Notes: a model not told the origin generated them from the sequence alone. A stretch of DNA of 34,873 nt from Streptomyces roseochromogenus subsp. oscitans DS 12.976 (GCF_000497445.1 NZ_CM002285.1:7892631-7927503); one strand, 5' to 3'. Positions 1 through 6,621 are shown, counted from the stretch's first letter. Translations and numbers: made by a program.

Positions 1-427
1 GGCCCCCATGCCCGGCACTCCCGCCCTCTGCCACGGCGACCTGCACCTCGGCCAGCTCGTCCGCCACCCCGCGCCGGACGGCCCCTGGCGGCTGATCGAC
101 GTCGACGACCTGGGTGCCGGCATCCCGGCCTGGGACCTCGCCCGCCCCGCCGCCTGGTACGCCTGCGGTCTCCTTCCGCCGGACGAGTGGACCCGTTTCC
201 TCGGCGCGTACCAGCGGGCCGGCGGCCCGGCCGTCCCCGCGGCCGGCGACCCCTGGCCCGCCCTGGACGTCCCGGCCCGCGCGCTGACCGTGCAGACGGC
301 CGCCCTCGCCCTCGCCAAGGCGCTCGCGGCCGGCCGCCCGCTGAACGAGGTGGAACAGCAACTCGTCGACGCCTGCGCCCGAATGGCCCCGATTTCATGC
401 CAGTTGGCGCTCGAACACACGGACTAG
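1..427 (+). CDS. Aminoglycoside phosphotransferase-family kinase, C-terminal part (5' truncated by window)
   Basis: The reading frame is already open at the first base, so the gene begins upstream of the window. The visible 141 or so residues contain the catalytic loop LCHGDLHLGQLV followed by the metal-binding segment LIDVDDLGAG, the paired HGDxHxxN/Q and DxD motifs of the APH / choline-kinase-like fold. The Asp of HGD would be the catalytic base and the later Asp pair would hold Mg-ATP. The substrate cannot be read from the sequence; many Streptomyces members are not resistance enzymes, including maltokinase-like and hypothetical proteins. The remainder is an Ala/Leu-rich helical tail typical of the C-lobe. 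The ATG at position 8 is an internal Met and unlikely to be the real start, because it lies only a few residues before the catalytic loop. Confidence 0.75.
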   Translation, partial: APMPGTPALCHGDLHLGQLVRHPAPDGPWRLIDVDDLGAGIPAWDLARPAAWYACGLLPPDEWTRFLGAYQRAGGPAVPAAGDPWPALDVPARALTVQTAALALAKALAAGRPLNEVEQQLVDACARMAPISCQLALEHTD

Positions 428-506
428 GCTGCAACCGGCCGGGACTGGATGGAGTCTGTCCTGGGGAACGCGAAGCAGCACCGAACGGCGAGGAGTTGAG
501 CCGAGC

Positions 507-806
507 ATGCAGTGTCCGAAGTGCCACGCGCCGATGCACACCTACAACCGCAACGGCGTCCAGATCGAGCAGTGCAGCGGCTGTCGCGGCATCTTCCTCG
601 ACTACGGCGAGCTGGAGGCGCTGACCCAGCTGGAGGCCCAGTGGTCCAAGCCCGTCCCGCCGGCTCCGCCAGCCGCCCCACAGCCGTACCCGGCCCCGCC
701 TGCCTGGGGCGCCCCGCACGGCGGTCACCACGGCGGCCACGGGCACTACGGCCATCAGGGTCACCACGGCCACAAGAGCTGGGCCCACATGCTCTTCTCC
801 AGCTGA
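507..806 (+). CDS. Small TFIIB-type zinc-ribbon protein with His-rich tail
   Basis: A 99-residue protein. It opens with MQCPKCHAPM and then EQCSGCRGIFLDYGELE, which gives two CxxC knuckles (C3/C6 and C23/C26) spaced as in the zf-TFIIB (PF13453-like) zinc ribbon. The GIFLDYGELE segment after the second knuckle is characteristic of this small bacterial family. The C-terminal third is rich in Pro, then in His and Gly (repeated GGHH, HGH and GHQGHHGH), which suggests extra metal binding. The start follows GGCGAGGAGTTGAG, a reasonable ribosome binding site. Function is unknown. The gene stands alone between the kinase and the tRNA cluster and is closed by a strong hairpin at 827-857. Confidence 0.8.
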   Translation: MQCPKCHAPMHTYNRNGVQIEQCSGCRGIFLDYGELEALTQLEAQWSKPVPPAPPAAPQPYPAPPAWGAPHGGHHGGHGHYGHQGHHGHKSWAHMLFSS

Positions 807-826
807 GCAGGCTGAGCACACGAAGA

Positions 827-857
827 AGCCCCCGGCCGTACGAGGCGGCCGGGGGCT
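827..857. terminator. Bidirectional intrinsic hairpin
   Basis: A perfect 12-bp inverted repeat, AGCCCCCGGCCG (827-838) and CGGCCGGGGGCT (846-857), with a 7-nt loop. It lies 20 bp after the zinc-ribbon stop and 10 bp beyond the 3' end of the last minus-strand tRNA, so it can end transcription from both sides. Confidence 0.75.
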
Positions 858-867
858 CTGTGCTGTG

Positions 868-939
868 TGGACGATACTGGGATTGAACCAGTGACCTCTT
901 CCGTGTCAGGGAAGCGCTCTCCCGCTGAGCTAATCGTCC
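868..939 (-). tRNA. tRNA-Val (GAC)
   Basis: The reverse complement folds as a 72-nt cloverleaf. It has a GGACGAT/ATCGTCC acceptor stem, D-arm with GCTCAGCGGGAGAGC, anticodon stem CTTCC/GGAAG around loop CTGACAC (anticodon GAC), and T-arm CTGGGTTCAA-type sequence. The CCA end is not encoded. This is the last tRNA of a minus-strand cluster and shares its whole body with the two other Val-GAC copies. Confidence 0.95.
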
Positions 940-968
940 GCAGGCCGTGACCCGGGGGGCACGGTCAG

Positions 969-1040
969 TGCGCGATACTGGGATTGAACCAGTGACCTCT
1001 TCCGTGTCAGGGAAGCGCTCTCCCGCTGAGCTAATCGCGC
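969..1040 (-). tRNA. tRNA-Val (GAC), acceptor-stem variant
   Basis: A 72-nt cloverleaf identical to its neighbours between the acceptor arms, with anticodon GAC. The acceptor stem here is GCGCGAT/ATCGCGC instead of GGACGAT/ATCGTCC. Both strands have changed together, so pairing is kept and the copy should be functional. Confidence 0.95.
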
Positions 1041-1087
1041 GGGTGGGGACCTTCGAGAAGACCCGTGGATCTTGCGAGAAGATCCAG

Positions 1088-1159
1088 TGGACGATACTGG
1101 GATTGAACCAGTGACCTCTTCCGTGTCAGGGAAGCGCTCTCCCGCTGAGCTAATCGTCC
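1088..1159 (-). tRNA. tRNA-Val (GAC)
   Basis: A 72-nt cloverleaf with the same sequence as the 868-939 copy: acceptor GGACGAT/ATCGTCC and anticodon GAC. It lies directly downstream (minus strand) of tRNA-Cys, separated by only a few bases, so it is probably processed from one precursor. Confidence 0.95.
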
Positions 1160-1160
1160 T

Positions 1161-1234
1161 TGGAGGTGGAGACGGGATTTGAACCCGTGTAGACGGCTTT
1201 GCAGGCCGTTGCCTCGCCTCTCGGCCACTCCACC
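1161..1234 (-). tRNA. tRNA-Cys (GCA), CCA encoded
   Basis: The reverse complement gives acceptor GGTGGAG/CTCCACC, discriminator U and an encoded CCA (1161-1163). The anticodon loop CTGCAAA sits between CGGC and GCCG, giving anticodon GCA. The T-arm contains GGGTTCAAATCCC. It is the second tRNA of the minus-strand transcript. Confidence 0.93.
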
Positions 1235-1272
1235 AGGAGTGTAGGGGATCGGGATGACCCCTTCTTCCTTCG

Positions 1273-1345
1273 AGCGGACGACGAGGCTCGAACTCGCGAC
1301 CTCAACCTTGGCAAGGTTGCGCTCTACCAACTGAGCTACGTCCGC
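1273..1345 (-). tRNA. tRNA-Gly (GCC)
   Basis: A 73-nt cloverleaf with acceptor GCGGACG/CGTCCGC, anticodon stem CAACC/GGTTG around loop TTGCCAA (anticodon GCC), and T-arm GAGTTCGAGCCTC. It is the promoter-proximal tRNA of the cluster Gly-Cys-Val-Val-Val. Confidence 0.95.
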
Positions 1346-1386
1346 CTGTCGTTTCGGTCCGCTTCCGCGTCCCGGCGACGTGTTGA

Positions 1387-1414
1387 ACTCTAGCGGATTC
1401 CCGGGCCAGCACAA
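1387..1414 (-). promoter_or_regulatory. Promoter of the tRNA cluster
   Basis: On the minus strand, TTGTGC (1414-1409) and TAGAGT (1392-1387) are separated by 16 bp and lie about 42 bp upstream of tRNA-Gly. They fit the vegetative (HrdB-type) TTGAC/TAnnnT pattern. Confidence 0.6.
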
Positions 1415-1509
1415 AAACGCGTTTGCGCAGCGTGCTGCGCCGCACCCGACGGACGACGTGGTCAGGGCACCCCAGGGGTCACCCCGGCGCCACCTTTCGG
1501 ACACCCGCC

Positions 1510-1515
1510 TAGACT
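1510..1515 (+). promoter_or_regulatory. -10 element giving a leaderless pabB transcript
   Basis: TAGACT lies exactly 7 bp before the GTG start at 1523 and there is no Shine-Dalgarno sequence, so transcription would start at or next to the start codon. No clear -35 hexamer is visible. Confidence 0.5.
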
Positions 1516-1522
1516 CGACCAC

Positions 1523-2578
1523 GTGCTCCACCACCCTCCCCTTCTCACCCCTCTGGCCCGCTTCGCCGACCGCGTCGCCACCGGTCTCCGCGACGTCACC
1601 AGTGACCCCGCCGCCCTGGACTCCGCGGGCTTCTGGGCCGTCTGCGCGGACTTCGAGGGGCGGCTGACCTGCGCGCGCTTCGCGGACGTACGCGAGGAGC
1701 CCGTGCCCCTGCCGGTGCCGGGCGGCTGGCGCGGCCCGGCGGCGGGGGAGTGGACCTCCTCCCTGGACCGGGCCGCGTACACGGCGGCCGTCCGCCGCAT
1801 CCGCGCGTACATCGCGGCCGGCGAGGTCTACCAGGCCAACCTCTGCCGGGTGCTCAGCGCGCCGGTCGCCCCGGACGCCGACGTGGATGCCCTGACCGCG
1901 CTGCTGGCCCGCGGCAACCCGGCGCCGTACGCCGGAACGATCCGGCTGCCGCAGCACGGTGTGGAGATCGCCACCGCCTCGCCCGAGCTGTTCCTGCGCC
2001 GGGACGGCCGGATCGTGGAGTCGGGGCCGATCAAGGGCACCGGACGCACCGAGGCGGACCTCCTGGAGAAGGACTACGCCGAGAACGTGATGATCGTGGA
2101 CCTGGTCCGCAACGACCTCGGGCGTGTCAGTACGACCGGCAGCGTGACCGTCCCCGATCTGTGCGCCGTCGAGAAGCACCCGGGCCTGGTCCACCTGGTC
2201 TCCACGGTCCGCGGCGAGCTGCGCGACGGGGCCGGCTGGCCGGAGCTGCTCGCGGCTGCCTTCCCGCCCGGCTCGGTCACCGGCGCGCCGAAGTCCAGCG
2301 CCCTGCGGATCATCGAGGATCTGGAGACCGCCCCGCGCGGGCCCTACTGCGGCGGCATCGGCTGGGTCGACGCCGACCGGGGCGTCGGTGAGCTGGCCGT
2401 CGGCATCCGCACCTTCTGGATCGACCGAGCCGAGGGCGTCCTGCGCTTCGGCACCGGCGCCGGCATCACCTGGGGGTCGGACCCCGAGGGGGAGTGGCGC
2501 GAGACCGAGCTGAAGGCCTCCCGGCTTCTCGCGATAGCGTCGGGGGCGTACGAGGCGAGTGGAGGGGTGTTCGCATGA
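1523..2578 (+). CDS. pabB: Aminodeoxychorismate synthase component I (chorismate-binding)
   Basis: A 351-residue chorismate-utilising enzyme. It would convert chorismate to 4-amino-4-deoxychorismate with ammonia, the first step of p-aminobenzoate synthesis for folate. Conserved C-terminal blocks are visible: SGPIKGTGRT (167-176), DLVRNDLGRV, VEKHPGLVHLVSTVRG, FPPGSVTGAPK (247-257) and GIGWVDADRGVGELAVGIRT. The Lys in PIKGT (K171) is the residue that separates PabB-type enzymes from anthranilate synthase, which has PIAGT. The protein is shorter than E. coli PabB because the N-terminal subdomain is reduced. The GTG at 1523 is chosen for its leaderless -10 spacing. The stop overlaps the pabC start by 4 bp (ATGA), so the two are translationally coupled. 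No glutaminase gene is seen next to it. Confidence 0.85.
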   Translation: MLHHPPLLTPLARFADRVATGLRDVTSDPAALDSAGFWAVCADFEGRLTCARFADVREEPVPLPVPGGWRGPAAGEWTSSLDRAAYTAAVRRIRAYIAAGEVYQANLCRVLSAPVAPDADVDALTALLARGNPAPYAGTIRLPQHGVEIATASPELFLRRDGRIVESGPIKGTGRTEADLLEKDYAENVMIVDLVRNDLGRVSTTGSVTVPDLCAVEKHPGLVHLVSTVRGELRDGAGWPELLAAAFPPGSVTGAPKSSALRIIEDLETAPRGPYCGGIGWVDADRGVGELAVGIRTFWIDRAEGVLRFGTGAGITWGSDPEGEWRETELKASRLLAIASGAYEASGGVFA

Positions 2579-3396
2579 GGATCTGGCTGGACGGCGGGCT
2601 GCGGGACCTGGAGTCCGCCCATGTCTCCGTCTTCGACCACGGGCTCACCGTCGGCGACGGCGTCTTCGAGACGGTGAAGGCCGTCGACGGCAGGCCCTTC
2701 GCCCTCACCCGGCATCTGGACCGGCTGACCCGCTCGGCCCGTGGCCTCGGCCTGCCCGACCCTGACCACGCCGAGGTCCGCGAGGCCTGCGCGGCGGTCC
2801 TGGAGGCGAACCCGATGCCCCTCGGCCGGCTCCGGATCACCTACACCGGCGGCCACGGCCCGCTCGGCTCCGACCGTGGCGAGCACGGCCCGACCCTCGT
2901 CGTCGCCGTCGGCGCGACCACCCGCCGCCCCGACACCACCGCCGTGATCACCGTCCCGTGGACCCGTAACGAGCGCGGCGCCCTCACCGGCCTGAAGACC
3001 ACCTCGTACGCCGAGAACGTCGTCGCCCTGGCCCGCGCCCATGAACACGGGGCGTCCGAGGCGCTGTTCGGCAACACGGTCGGACAGCTCTGCGAGGGCA
3101 CCGGGTCGAACGTCTTCGTCGTCCTGGGCGGCGAGATCCACACCCCGCCGGTCGCCTCGGGCTGCCTCCCCGGCATCACCCGCGCGCTGGCCGTCGAGTG
3201 GACGGGCGCCAAGGAGACCGACCTGCCGCTGGACGCTCTGAGCCGCGCCGACGAGATCTTCCTCACCTCGACCCTGCGGGACGTCCAGGCCGTACACCGG
3301 GTCGACGACCGCGAGCTGCCCGGCGCTCCGGGCCCGGTCACGGCCAAGGCGATGCGGATCTTCGACGAGCGGGCCGGGGAGGACCTGGACCCCTGA
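2575..3396 (+). CDS. pabC: Aminodeoxychorismate lyase (PLP fold type IV)
   Basis: A 273-residue class IV PLP enzyme, read from the ATG at 2575 that overlaps the pabB stop and follows the ribosome binding site GTGGAGGGG. It would cleave aminodeoxychorismate to p-aminobenzoate and pyruvate. Family blocks are present: SVFDHGLTVGDGVFETVK (18-35), LKTTSYAENVVALARA with the PLP Lys K141, CEGTGSNVFVV (173-183) and PPVASGCLPGITR. Branched-chain aminotransferases and D-amino-acid transaminases share this fold, but the short length and coupling to pabB favour the lyase. It is followed by a block of degenerate repeats rather than an obvious terminator. Confidence 0.88.
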   Translation: MRIWLDGGLRDLESAHVSVFDHGLTVGDGVFETVKAVDGRPFALTRHLDRLTRSARGLGLPDPDHAEVREACAAVLEANPMPLGRLRITYTGGHGPLGSDRGEHGPTLVVAVGATTRRPDTTAVITVPWTRNERGALTGLKTTSYAENVVALARAHEHGASEALFGNTVGQLCEGTGSNVFVVLGGEIHTPPVASGCLPGITRALAVEWTGAKETDLPLDALSRADEIFLTSTLRDVQAVHRVDDRELPGAPGPVTAKAMRIFDERAGEDLDP

Positions 3397-3430
3397 GCCG
3401 GGCGGGCCTGGGACAGCCCTGAAACCGGCC

Positions 3431-3525
3431 AGTGGCTCCGGTCCCGGGAGCGGCTCCAGTCGCTCGCGAGCGGCTCCGGCCCGGGGAGTGGCTGCGGTCT
3501 CCCTGGAGTGGCTCTGGCCCGGGAA
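3431..3525 (+). repeat. Degenerate tandem repeat, about 5 units of 18-20 bp
   Basis: Units begin AGTGGCTCCGG (3431), AGCGGCTCCAG (3449), AGCGGCTCCGG (3469), AGTGGCTGCGG (3487) and AGTGGCTCTGG (3507). Each is followed by a C/G-rich tail, mostly CCCGGG-like. The array fills most of the pabC-GNAT gap. Confidence 0.7.
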
Positions 3526-3531
3526 ATCGGG

Positions 3532-3560
3532 CTGACTCGGTGGTCGGGCGCGGGTAGAAC
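3532..3560 (+). promoter_or_regulatory. Promoter of the GNAT gene, probably leaderless
   Basis: CTGACT (3532-3537) and TAGAAC (3555-3560) are separated by 17 bp. The ATG at 3568 follows the -10 by 7 bp and has no Shine-Dalgarno sequence. Confidence 0.55.
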
Positions 3561-3567
3561 ACCAGTG

Positions 3568-4392
3568 ATGACCACGACCCTGCGGCCGCTCGAGCCGCTC
3601 CAGCAGAACCCCGACGGCACCCGTTCCCGGCGCTATCAGGTGTGTGTGAACAGCCGTCCCGTCGGCGAGATCCACCTCGGCACCTCGCCGTCCTTCGGCG
3701 ACTCCGTGGCACGCGTCTGCGACCTGCGGATCGCCGAGCCCGACCGGCGGCGCGGCCGGGGCACGGTGGCCGCGCTCGCCGCGGAGGAGGTGGCACGCGG
3801 CTGGGGCTGTACGCAGATCGAGACGTCCGTCCCCGCCTCGGCGGACGTCGCCCTGCGGCTGTTCGGTGCCCTCGGCTACACGTTGCGCAGCCGCCGCATG
3901 GAGAAGCGCCTCGGTACTACCTCGCCCGAGCTGCCGGCGGGCAGCACCGCACGGCCCATGACCGGAGCCGAGTTCGACGCCTGGCAGGAGAGCGCGCGCG
4001 AGGACTACGCGCGCATGTGGATCGAGCGCGGTGTCCCCGAGGCCGTGGCCCTCGCCAAGGCCCACAGCGACCACGAACAACTGCTGCCGCACGGGCTCGC
4101 GACCGCGGGAATGCTCTTCACCGTCCTGGAGCACGAAGGGGAGCGGGTGGGTACGTTGTGGGTGGCCTTGCAGGACACCAGGGCGTTCGTGTTCGACGTC
4201 GAGGCCGACGCCGCTCACCGCGGCCGGGGCCACGGCCGCACGCTCATGCTGCTGGCGGAGCGCCAGGCCATCGAGGCCGGCCGGCCGGTCCTCGGCCTCA
4301 ACGTGCACGCGGGCAACACCCCCGCCGAGCGGCTGTACGAGTCACTCGGCTACGAGACGACGCTCCACGCCCTCGCCAAGCCCCTGGTCTAG
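3568..4392 (+). CDS. Tandem-domain GNAT acetyltransferase
   Basis: A 274-residue protein with two GNAT-like halves. The N-terminal half contains VCDLRIAEPDRRRGRGTVAA, whose RRGRGT loop resembles an acetyl-CoA pyrophosphate loop, and then ALRLFGALGYTLRSRRMEK. The C-terminal half has FDVEADAAHRGRGHGRTLM (acetyl-CoA loop RGRGHG) and ends NTPAERLYESLGYETT, a classical GNAT motif. It would transfer an acyl group from CoA to an unknown amine or protein; nothing in the context names the substrate. The start is the ATG at 3568. An in-frame upstream extension crosses the promoter and is rejected. Confidence 0.85.
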   Translation: MTTTLRPLEPLQQNPDGTRSRRYQVCVNSRPVGEIHLGTSPSFGDSVARVCDLRIAEPDRRRGRGTVAALAAEEVARGWGCTQIETSVPASADVALRLFGALGYTLRSRRMEKRLGTTSPELPAGSTARPMTGAEFDAWQESAREDYARMWIERGVPEAVALAKAHSDHEQLLPHGLATAGMLFTVLEHEGERVGTLWVALQDTRAFVFDVEADAAHRGRGHGRTLMLLAERQAIEAGRPVLGLNVHAGNTPAERLYESLGYETTLHALAKPLV

Positions 4393-4405
4393 GCGCGGCC
4401 GGCCA

Positions 4406-4431
4406 CGTCGTAGGCGGAGCCGAGTACGACG
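4406..4431. terminator. Weak hairpin between convergent genes
   Basis: CGTCGTA (4406-4412) pairs with TACGACG (4425-4431) across a 12-nt loop in the 67-bp gap between the convergent GNAT and DsbA-like genes. Only 7 bp, so tentative. Confidence 0.3.
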
Positions 4432-4459
4432 GCGTGCTGCGGGGGGCCTGGCGTGCGGC

Positions 4460-4984
4460 TCAGGCCTCCTGGCCGCCCAGCAGCCGGTCGGCGATCTCCT
4501 CGATGCGCTCGCGCAGCCCCTCCTGGCTCTTGCCGCCGTCGAGGCGTTCGCCGTCGATGACGTACGTCGGGGTGCCGGTCACACCGATCGCCTTGCCCTC
4601 GGCCTGGTCGGCGTCCACGATCAGGATGTGCCGGCCGTCGATCAGCGCGGTGTCGAACTCCTCGGCGTCCAGGCCGAGTTCACGGGCCACCTCGACCAGG
4701 AAGGGTTCCCCCTTGTGGTCCAGCTCCTCGACCCGGTCCAGCACGGCCTCCACGTACGGCCAGCCCTTGCCCTGCTCCAGCGCCTCCTCGGCGGCCTGCG
4801 CGGCGGCGAAGGCGTGCTTGTGCTTCTCCAGCGGGAAGTGCCGCAGCCGCAGCTCCAGCCGGTCGCCGTAGCGGGCGCGCAGGGCACGGATGTCGTCCAG
4901 GGCGGTACGACAGTCGGGGCACTGCAGTTCGCACCAGACGTCGAGAACAAGGGCGTCGGTGCGTGCGGGGGAGGAGTCGCTCAT
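4460..4984 (-). CDS. Cytoplasmic DsbA-family thiol oxidoreductase
   Basis: A 174-residue thioredoxin-fold protein of the DsbA/FrnE type. The sequence shows the redox motif CPDC (22-25) inside VWCELQCPDC, an inserted helical domain rich in Ala/Glu, and GTPTYVIDGERL, which contains the cis-Pro loop (TPTYV) and the last strand. There is no signal peptide or lipobox, so it probably acts in the cytoplasm. The start chosen is the ATG at 4984 (MSDSSPARTD); the longer frame upstream is low-complexity Arg/Pro typical of a shadow. The gene is divergent from the membrane protein at 5284 across a region dense in GGTACGG elements. The partner substrate is unknown. Confidence 0.85.
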   Translation of the reverse strand: MSDSSPARTDALVLDVWCELQCPDCRTALDDIRALRARYGDRLELRLRHFPLEKHKHAFAAAQAAEEALEQGKGWPYVEAVLDRVEELDHKGEPFLVEVARELGLDAEEFDTALIDGRHILIVDADQAEGKAIGVTGTPTYVIDGERLDGGKSQEGLRERIEEIADRLLGGQEA

Positions 4985-5028
4985 GCCGCCCAGTCTTCCA
5001 GGCCGGACGCGGGTGACCCAATCGAGAC

Positions 5029-5114
5029 GGTACGGCGGCTCGGCTCGGCATGGTACGGCCGCCGTGTCCGGGCCCGTGGGCGTGCGCGGGGGAGGTACGG
5101 CATCGCACCGTACC
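5029..5114. promoter_or_regulatory. Cluster of GGTACGG elements in a divergent intergenic region
   Basis: GGTACGG occurs at 5029, 5052 and 5094, and its inverse CCGTACC at 5108. The last two form a perfect 7-bp inverted repeat with a 7-nt spacer (5094-5100/5108-5114). The elements sit between the divergent DsbA-like and membrane-protein genes, as operator half-sites would. This is inference. Confidence 0.4.
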
Positions 5115-5283
5115 GGCACCCCAGTAGGAGACGACCCGGAGATGTCCCTGATGTCCTGCTGGGGCATGGCATCGCGCGTACGAGGCGGTGCACGATGGAG
5201 GGGACGGAGGTGCTGTGCCGTGCCGGTGCGTCGCGTCCGCCGAGCTCCGCCTTCCACCCGACCGAGCCCGCCAGGAGGACCGG

Positions 5284-5727
5284 ATGATTGCCGAGACCGT
5301 CTGCTCCGCCGTGTCCGCGGCGGGTCTGGGCATCGCGGTGGTCACGGCCTACCGCAAGCGTTTCCTCGCGGCGACCCGCATCGCGGCCTACTCGCTGGTG
5401 CCGGTCGGCCTGGTGATGACCGGGGTCGTCGGCTGGCTCGCCCACACCGCCTTCAGTCCCACCGCCTGGGCGGGCTTCGGAGTGCTGGGCGCGGCCTGGC
5501 TCCTGTTCGCGGGCACGCGGGCGGTCGAACGCCGGCGCGGTGGCACCCGCGCAGAGCGCAGAGCGGCCCGCGGCGGCCAGGCCGAGGCTGTGGCTCCGGC
5601 GGCCTCGGCACCCTCCCTGGGCGCGGGCAACCGGCCCGCGACCGGGTCCGCCACCGCCCCGCGCGCCACCGGCTCGACCGAGGACTTCAGCGACATCGAG
5701 GCGATCCTCAAGAAGCACGGCATATGA
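5284..5727 (+). CDS. Small three-helix membrane protein, Streptomyces-type hypothetical
   Basis: A 147-residue protein of unknown function. Three hydrophobic segments are visible, about residues 3-23, 32-53 and 58-76. They are followed by a basic stretch (RAVERRRGGTRAERRAARGG), an Ala/Pro/Gly-rich flexible linker and an acidic-to-basic C-terminus, FSDIEAILKKHGI. That well-ordered last segment after a disordered linker suggests a short cytosolic docking motif. The start is the ATG at 5284, preceded by AGGAGG at a good distance. It is divergent from the DsbA-like gene. I recognise no catalytic motif. Confidence 0.8.
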   Translation: MIAETVCSAVSAAGLGIAVVTAYRKRFLAATRIAAYSLVPVGLVMTGVVGWLAHTAFSPTAWAGFGVLGAAWLLFAGTRAVERRRGGTRAERRAARGGQAEAVAPAASAPSLGAGNRPATGSATAPRATGSTEDFSDIEAILKKHGI

Positions 5728-5846
5728 CGCCGGCTTGCGCCTGCGGCGGGACAGCGACCTCACCGGCTCCCTCGGACTGAAACGACACAGAGCGTCGTGC
5801 GCTCGTCCGGAACCGTTCACAACCCGAAGCAAGTCGGGCGAGACGA

Positions 5847-5876
5847 CGCGATATGCGGCAACTCCCGCATATCGCG
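5847..5876. promoter_or_regulatory. 30-bp palindrome (12-bp perfect arms), operator candidate
   Basis: CGCGATATGCGG (5847-5858) and CCGCATATCGCG (5865-5876) are perfect inverse complements around a 6-nt spacer. The element lies 49 bp before the small ORF at 5926. Its AT core (GATATGC) and position suit a dimeric regulator better than a terminator, and no T-run follows. Confidence 0.55.
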
Positions 5877-5925
5877 GGCGTGTTGATCGCGCACAGGGCC
5901 TCACCTGCGTCATGATCTCCGGGAG

Positions 5926-6075
5926 ATGCTGGACACAGAGAGCGAGGCCGCGCCGCCGAAGGACGAGCCGCGCGGGTGCCTCTTCGCCCTATCCCAGCCA
6001 CCGCTGATGATCTTCCTTGCGGTGATCGGGTGTCTGCTCCTCATGGCTGCGCTGCACGACCTGCTGTTGCTGTGA
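5926..6075 (+). CDS. 49-residue single-pass membrane protein
   Basis: A short reading frame: an acidic/charged N-terminus (MLDTESEAAPPKDEPRG), then LFALSQPPLMIFLAVIGCLLLMAALHDLLLL-like hydrophobic sequence (about residues 19-49) running to the stop. This is one transmembrane helix with the C-terminus in or just past the membrane. Support comes from the strongly hydrophobic second half after a polar start, a start preceded immediately by CCGGGAG with a -10-like CATGAT at 5911-5916 (possibly leaderless), and the palindrome upstream. No family is recognised. The region otherwise lacks genes, so conservation in relatives would decide it. Confidence 0.55.
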   Translation: MLDTESEAAPPKDEPRGCLFALSQPPLMIFLAVIGCLLLMAALHDLLLL

Positions 6076-6621
6076 GCCGTACACGTCCGTCCCGGCGCCA
6101 CCCGCCGGGACCGACGTCGCCCACAGGCTCACGCCCGCCCCGGGTACCCGTTCCAAGCACCGCACTCGAACCCTATGGGCCTCACCAGCGAACCCCGGAA
6201 TCCCGGAATCCCGGAATCCCGGAATCCCGGAATCCCGGAATCCCGGAATTTCGGAGCCGGGCGATCAGCCCGCAGGGCGACAGGCTCGTCGCCGGTCAGT
6301 GCCCCGCGTGGAGGGCCGCCGCGCGGTCTGCCCGCAAGCGGATCAGTCAGCCGCGTGATCGGCGCGCCAGCGGTCGGTCGGCGGCGTGATGGGCCGTGGC
6401 CAGGGGTCAGTTGGAAGTGTGATGGGCGCGCCGGCGATCGGTCGGGGCGTGCTGGCTGCGTGGCCGGTCAGGTGCTGCGTGACCGGCCGACGCTTGATCG
6501 GTGAGTCGGTCAGCTCGTGCAGGCTGGTCAGTGCGTGCCGGTCGGTCAGTTGTGCACGTTAGTCAGTTCGTGCCGTTCGGACAGTCCGTGCTGGTGCTGG
6601 TGGCCAGACCCTCCCGGGCGG
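6076..6621. other. Gene-free repeat-rich stretch
   Basis: 546 bp with no convincing reading frame. It holds the CCCGGAAT array (6194-6249) and then, from about 6290 to 6600, a loose series of GGTCAG/GGTCGG-plus-CGTG units every 20-35 bp (for example near 6504, 6525 and 6545). I see no RNA gene in it. Confidence 0.6.
6194..6249 (+). repeat. Seven perfect tandem copies of an 8-bp unit
   Basis: CCCGGAAT is repeated seven times without error, starting at 6194, 6202, 6210, 6218, 6226, 6234 and 6242. The array breaks down into ATTTCGGAG. An 8-bp period does not keep reading frame, consistent with non-coding DNA. Confidence 0.95.

Noticed and set aside
1425..1440. Hairpin GCGCAGC-GT-GCTGCGC as a terminator or riboswitch before pabB
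   Set aside because: It is short with a 2-nt loop, lies upstream of the promoters on both strands, and has no gene end close to it.
2344..4308. 654-codon minus-strand open frame across pabB, pabC and the GNAT gene
   Set aside because: It lies antisense to three genes with clear motifs. Its translation is Gly/Arg/Val-rich without domains, as expected of a GC-rich antisense shadow.
5194..5287. 30-codon frame overlapping the start of the three-helix membrane protein (possible leader peptide)
   Set aside because: It has no ribosome binding site of its own and no recognisable character, and it is the tail of a longer shadow frame. Overlap alone is weak evidence.
6194..6249. CRISPR-like array
   Set aside because: The units are 8 bp, directly adjacent and without spacers; this is a simple tandem repeat and no cas gene is nearby.
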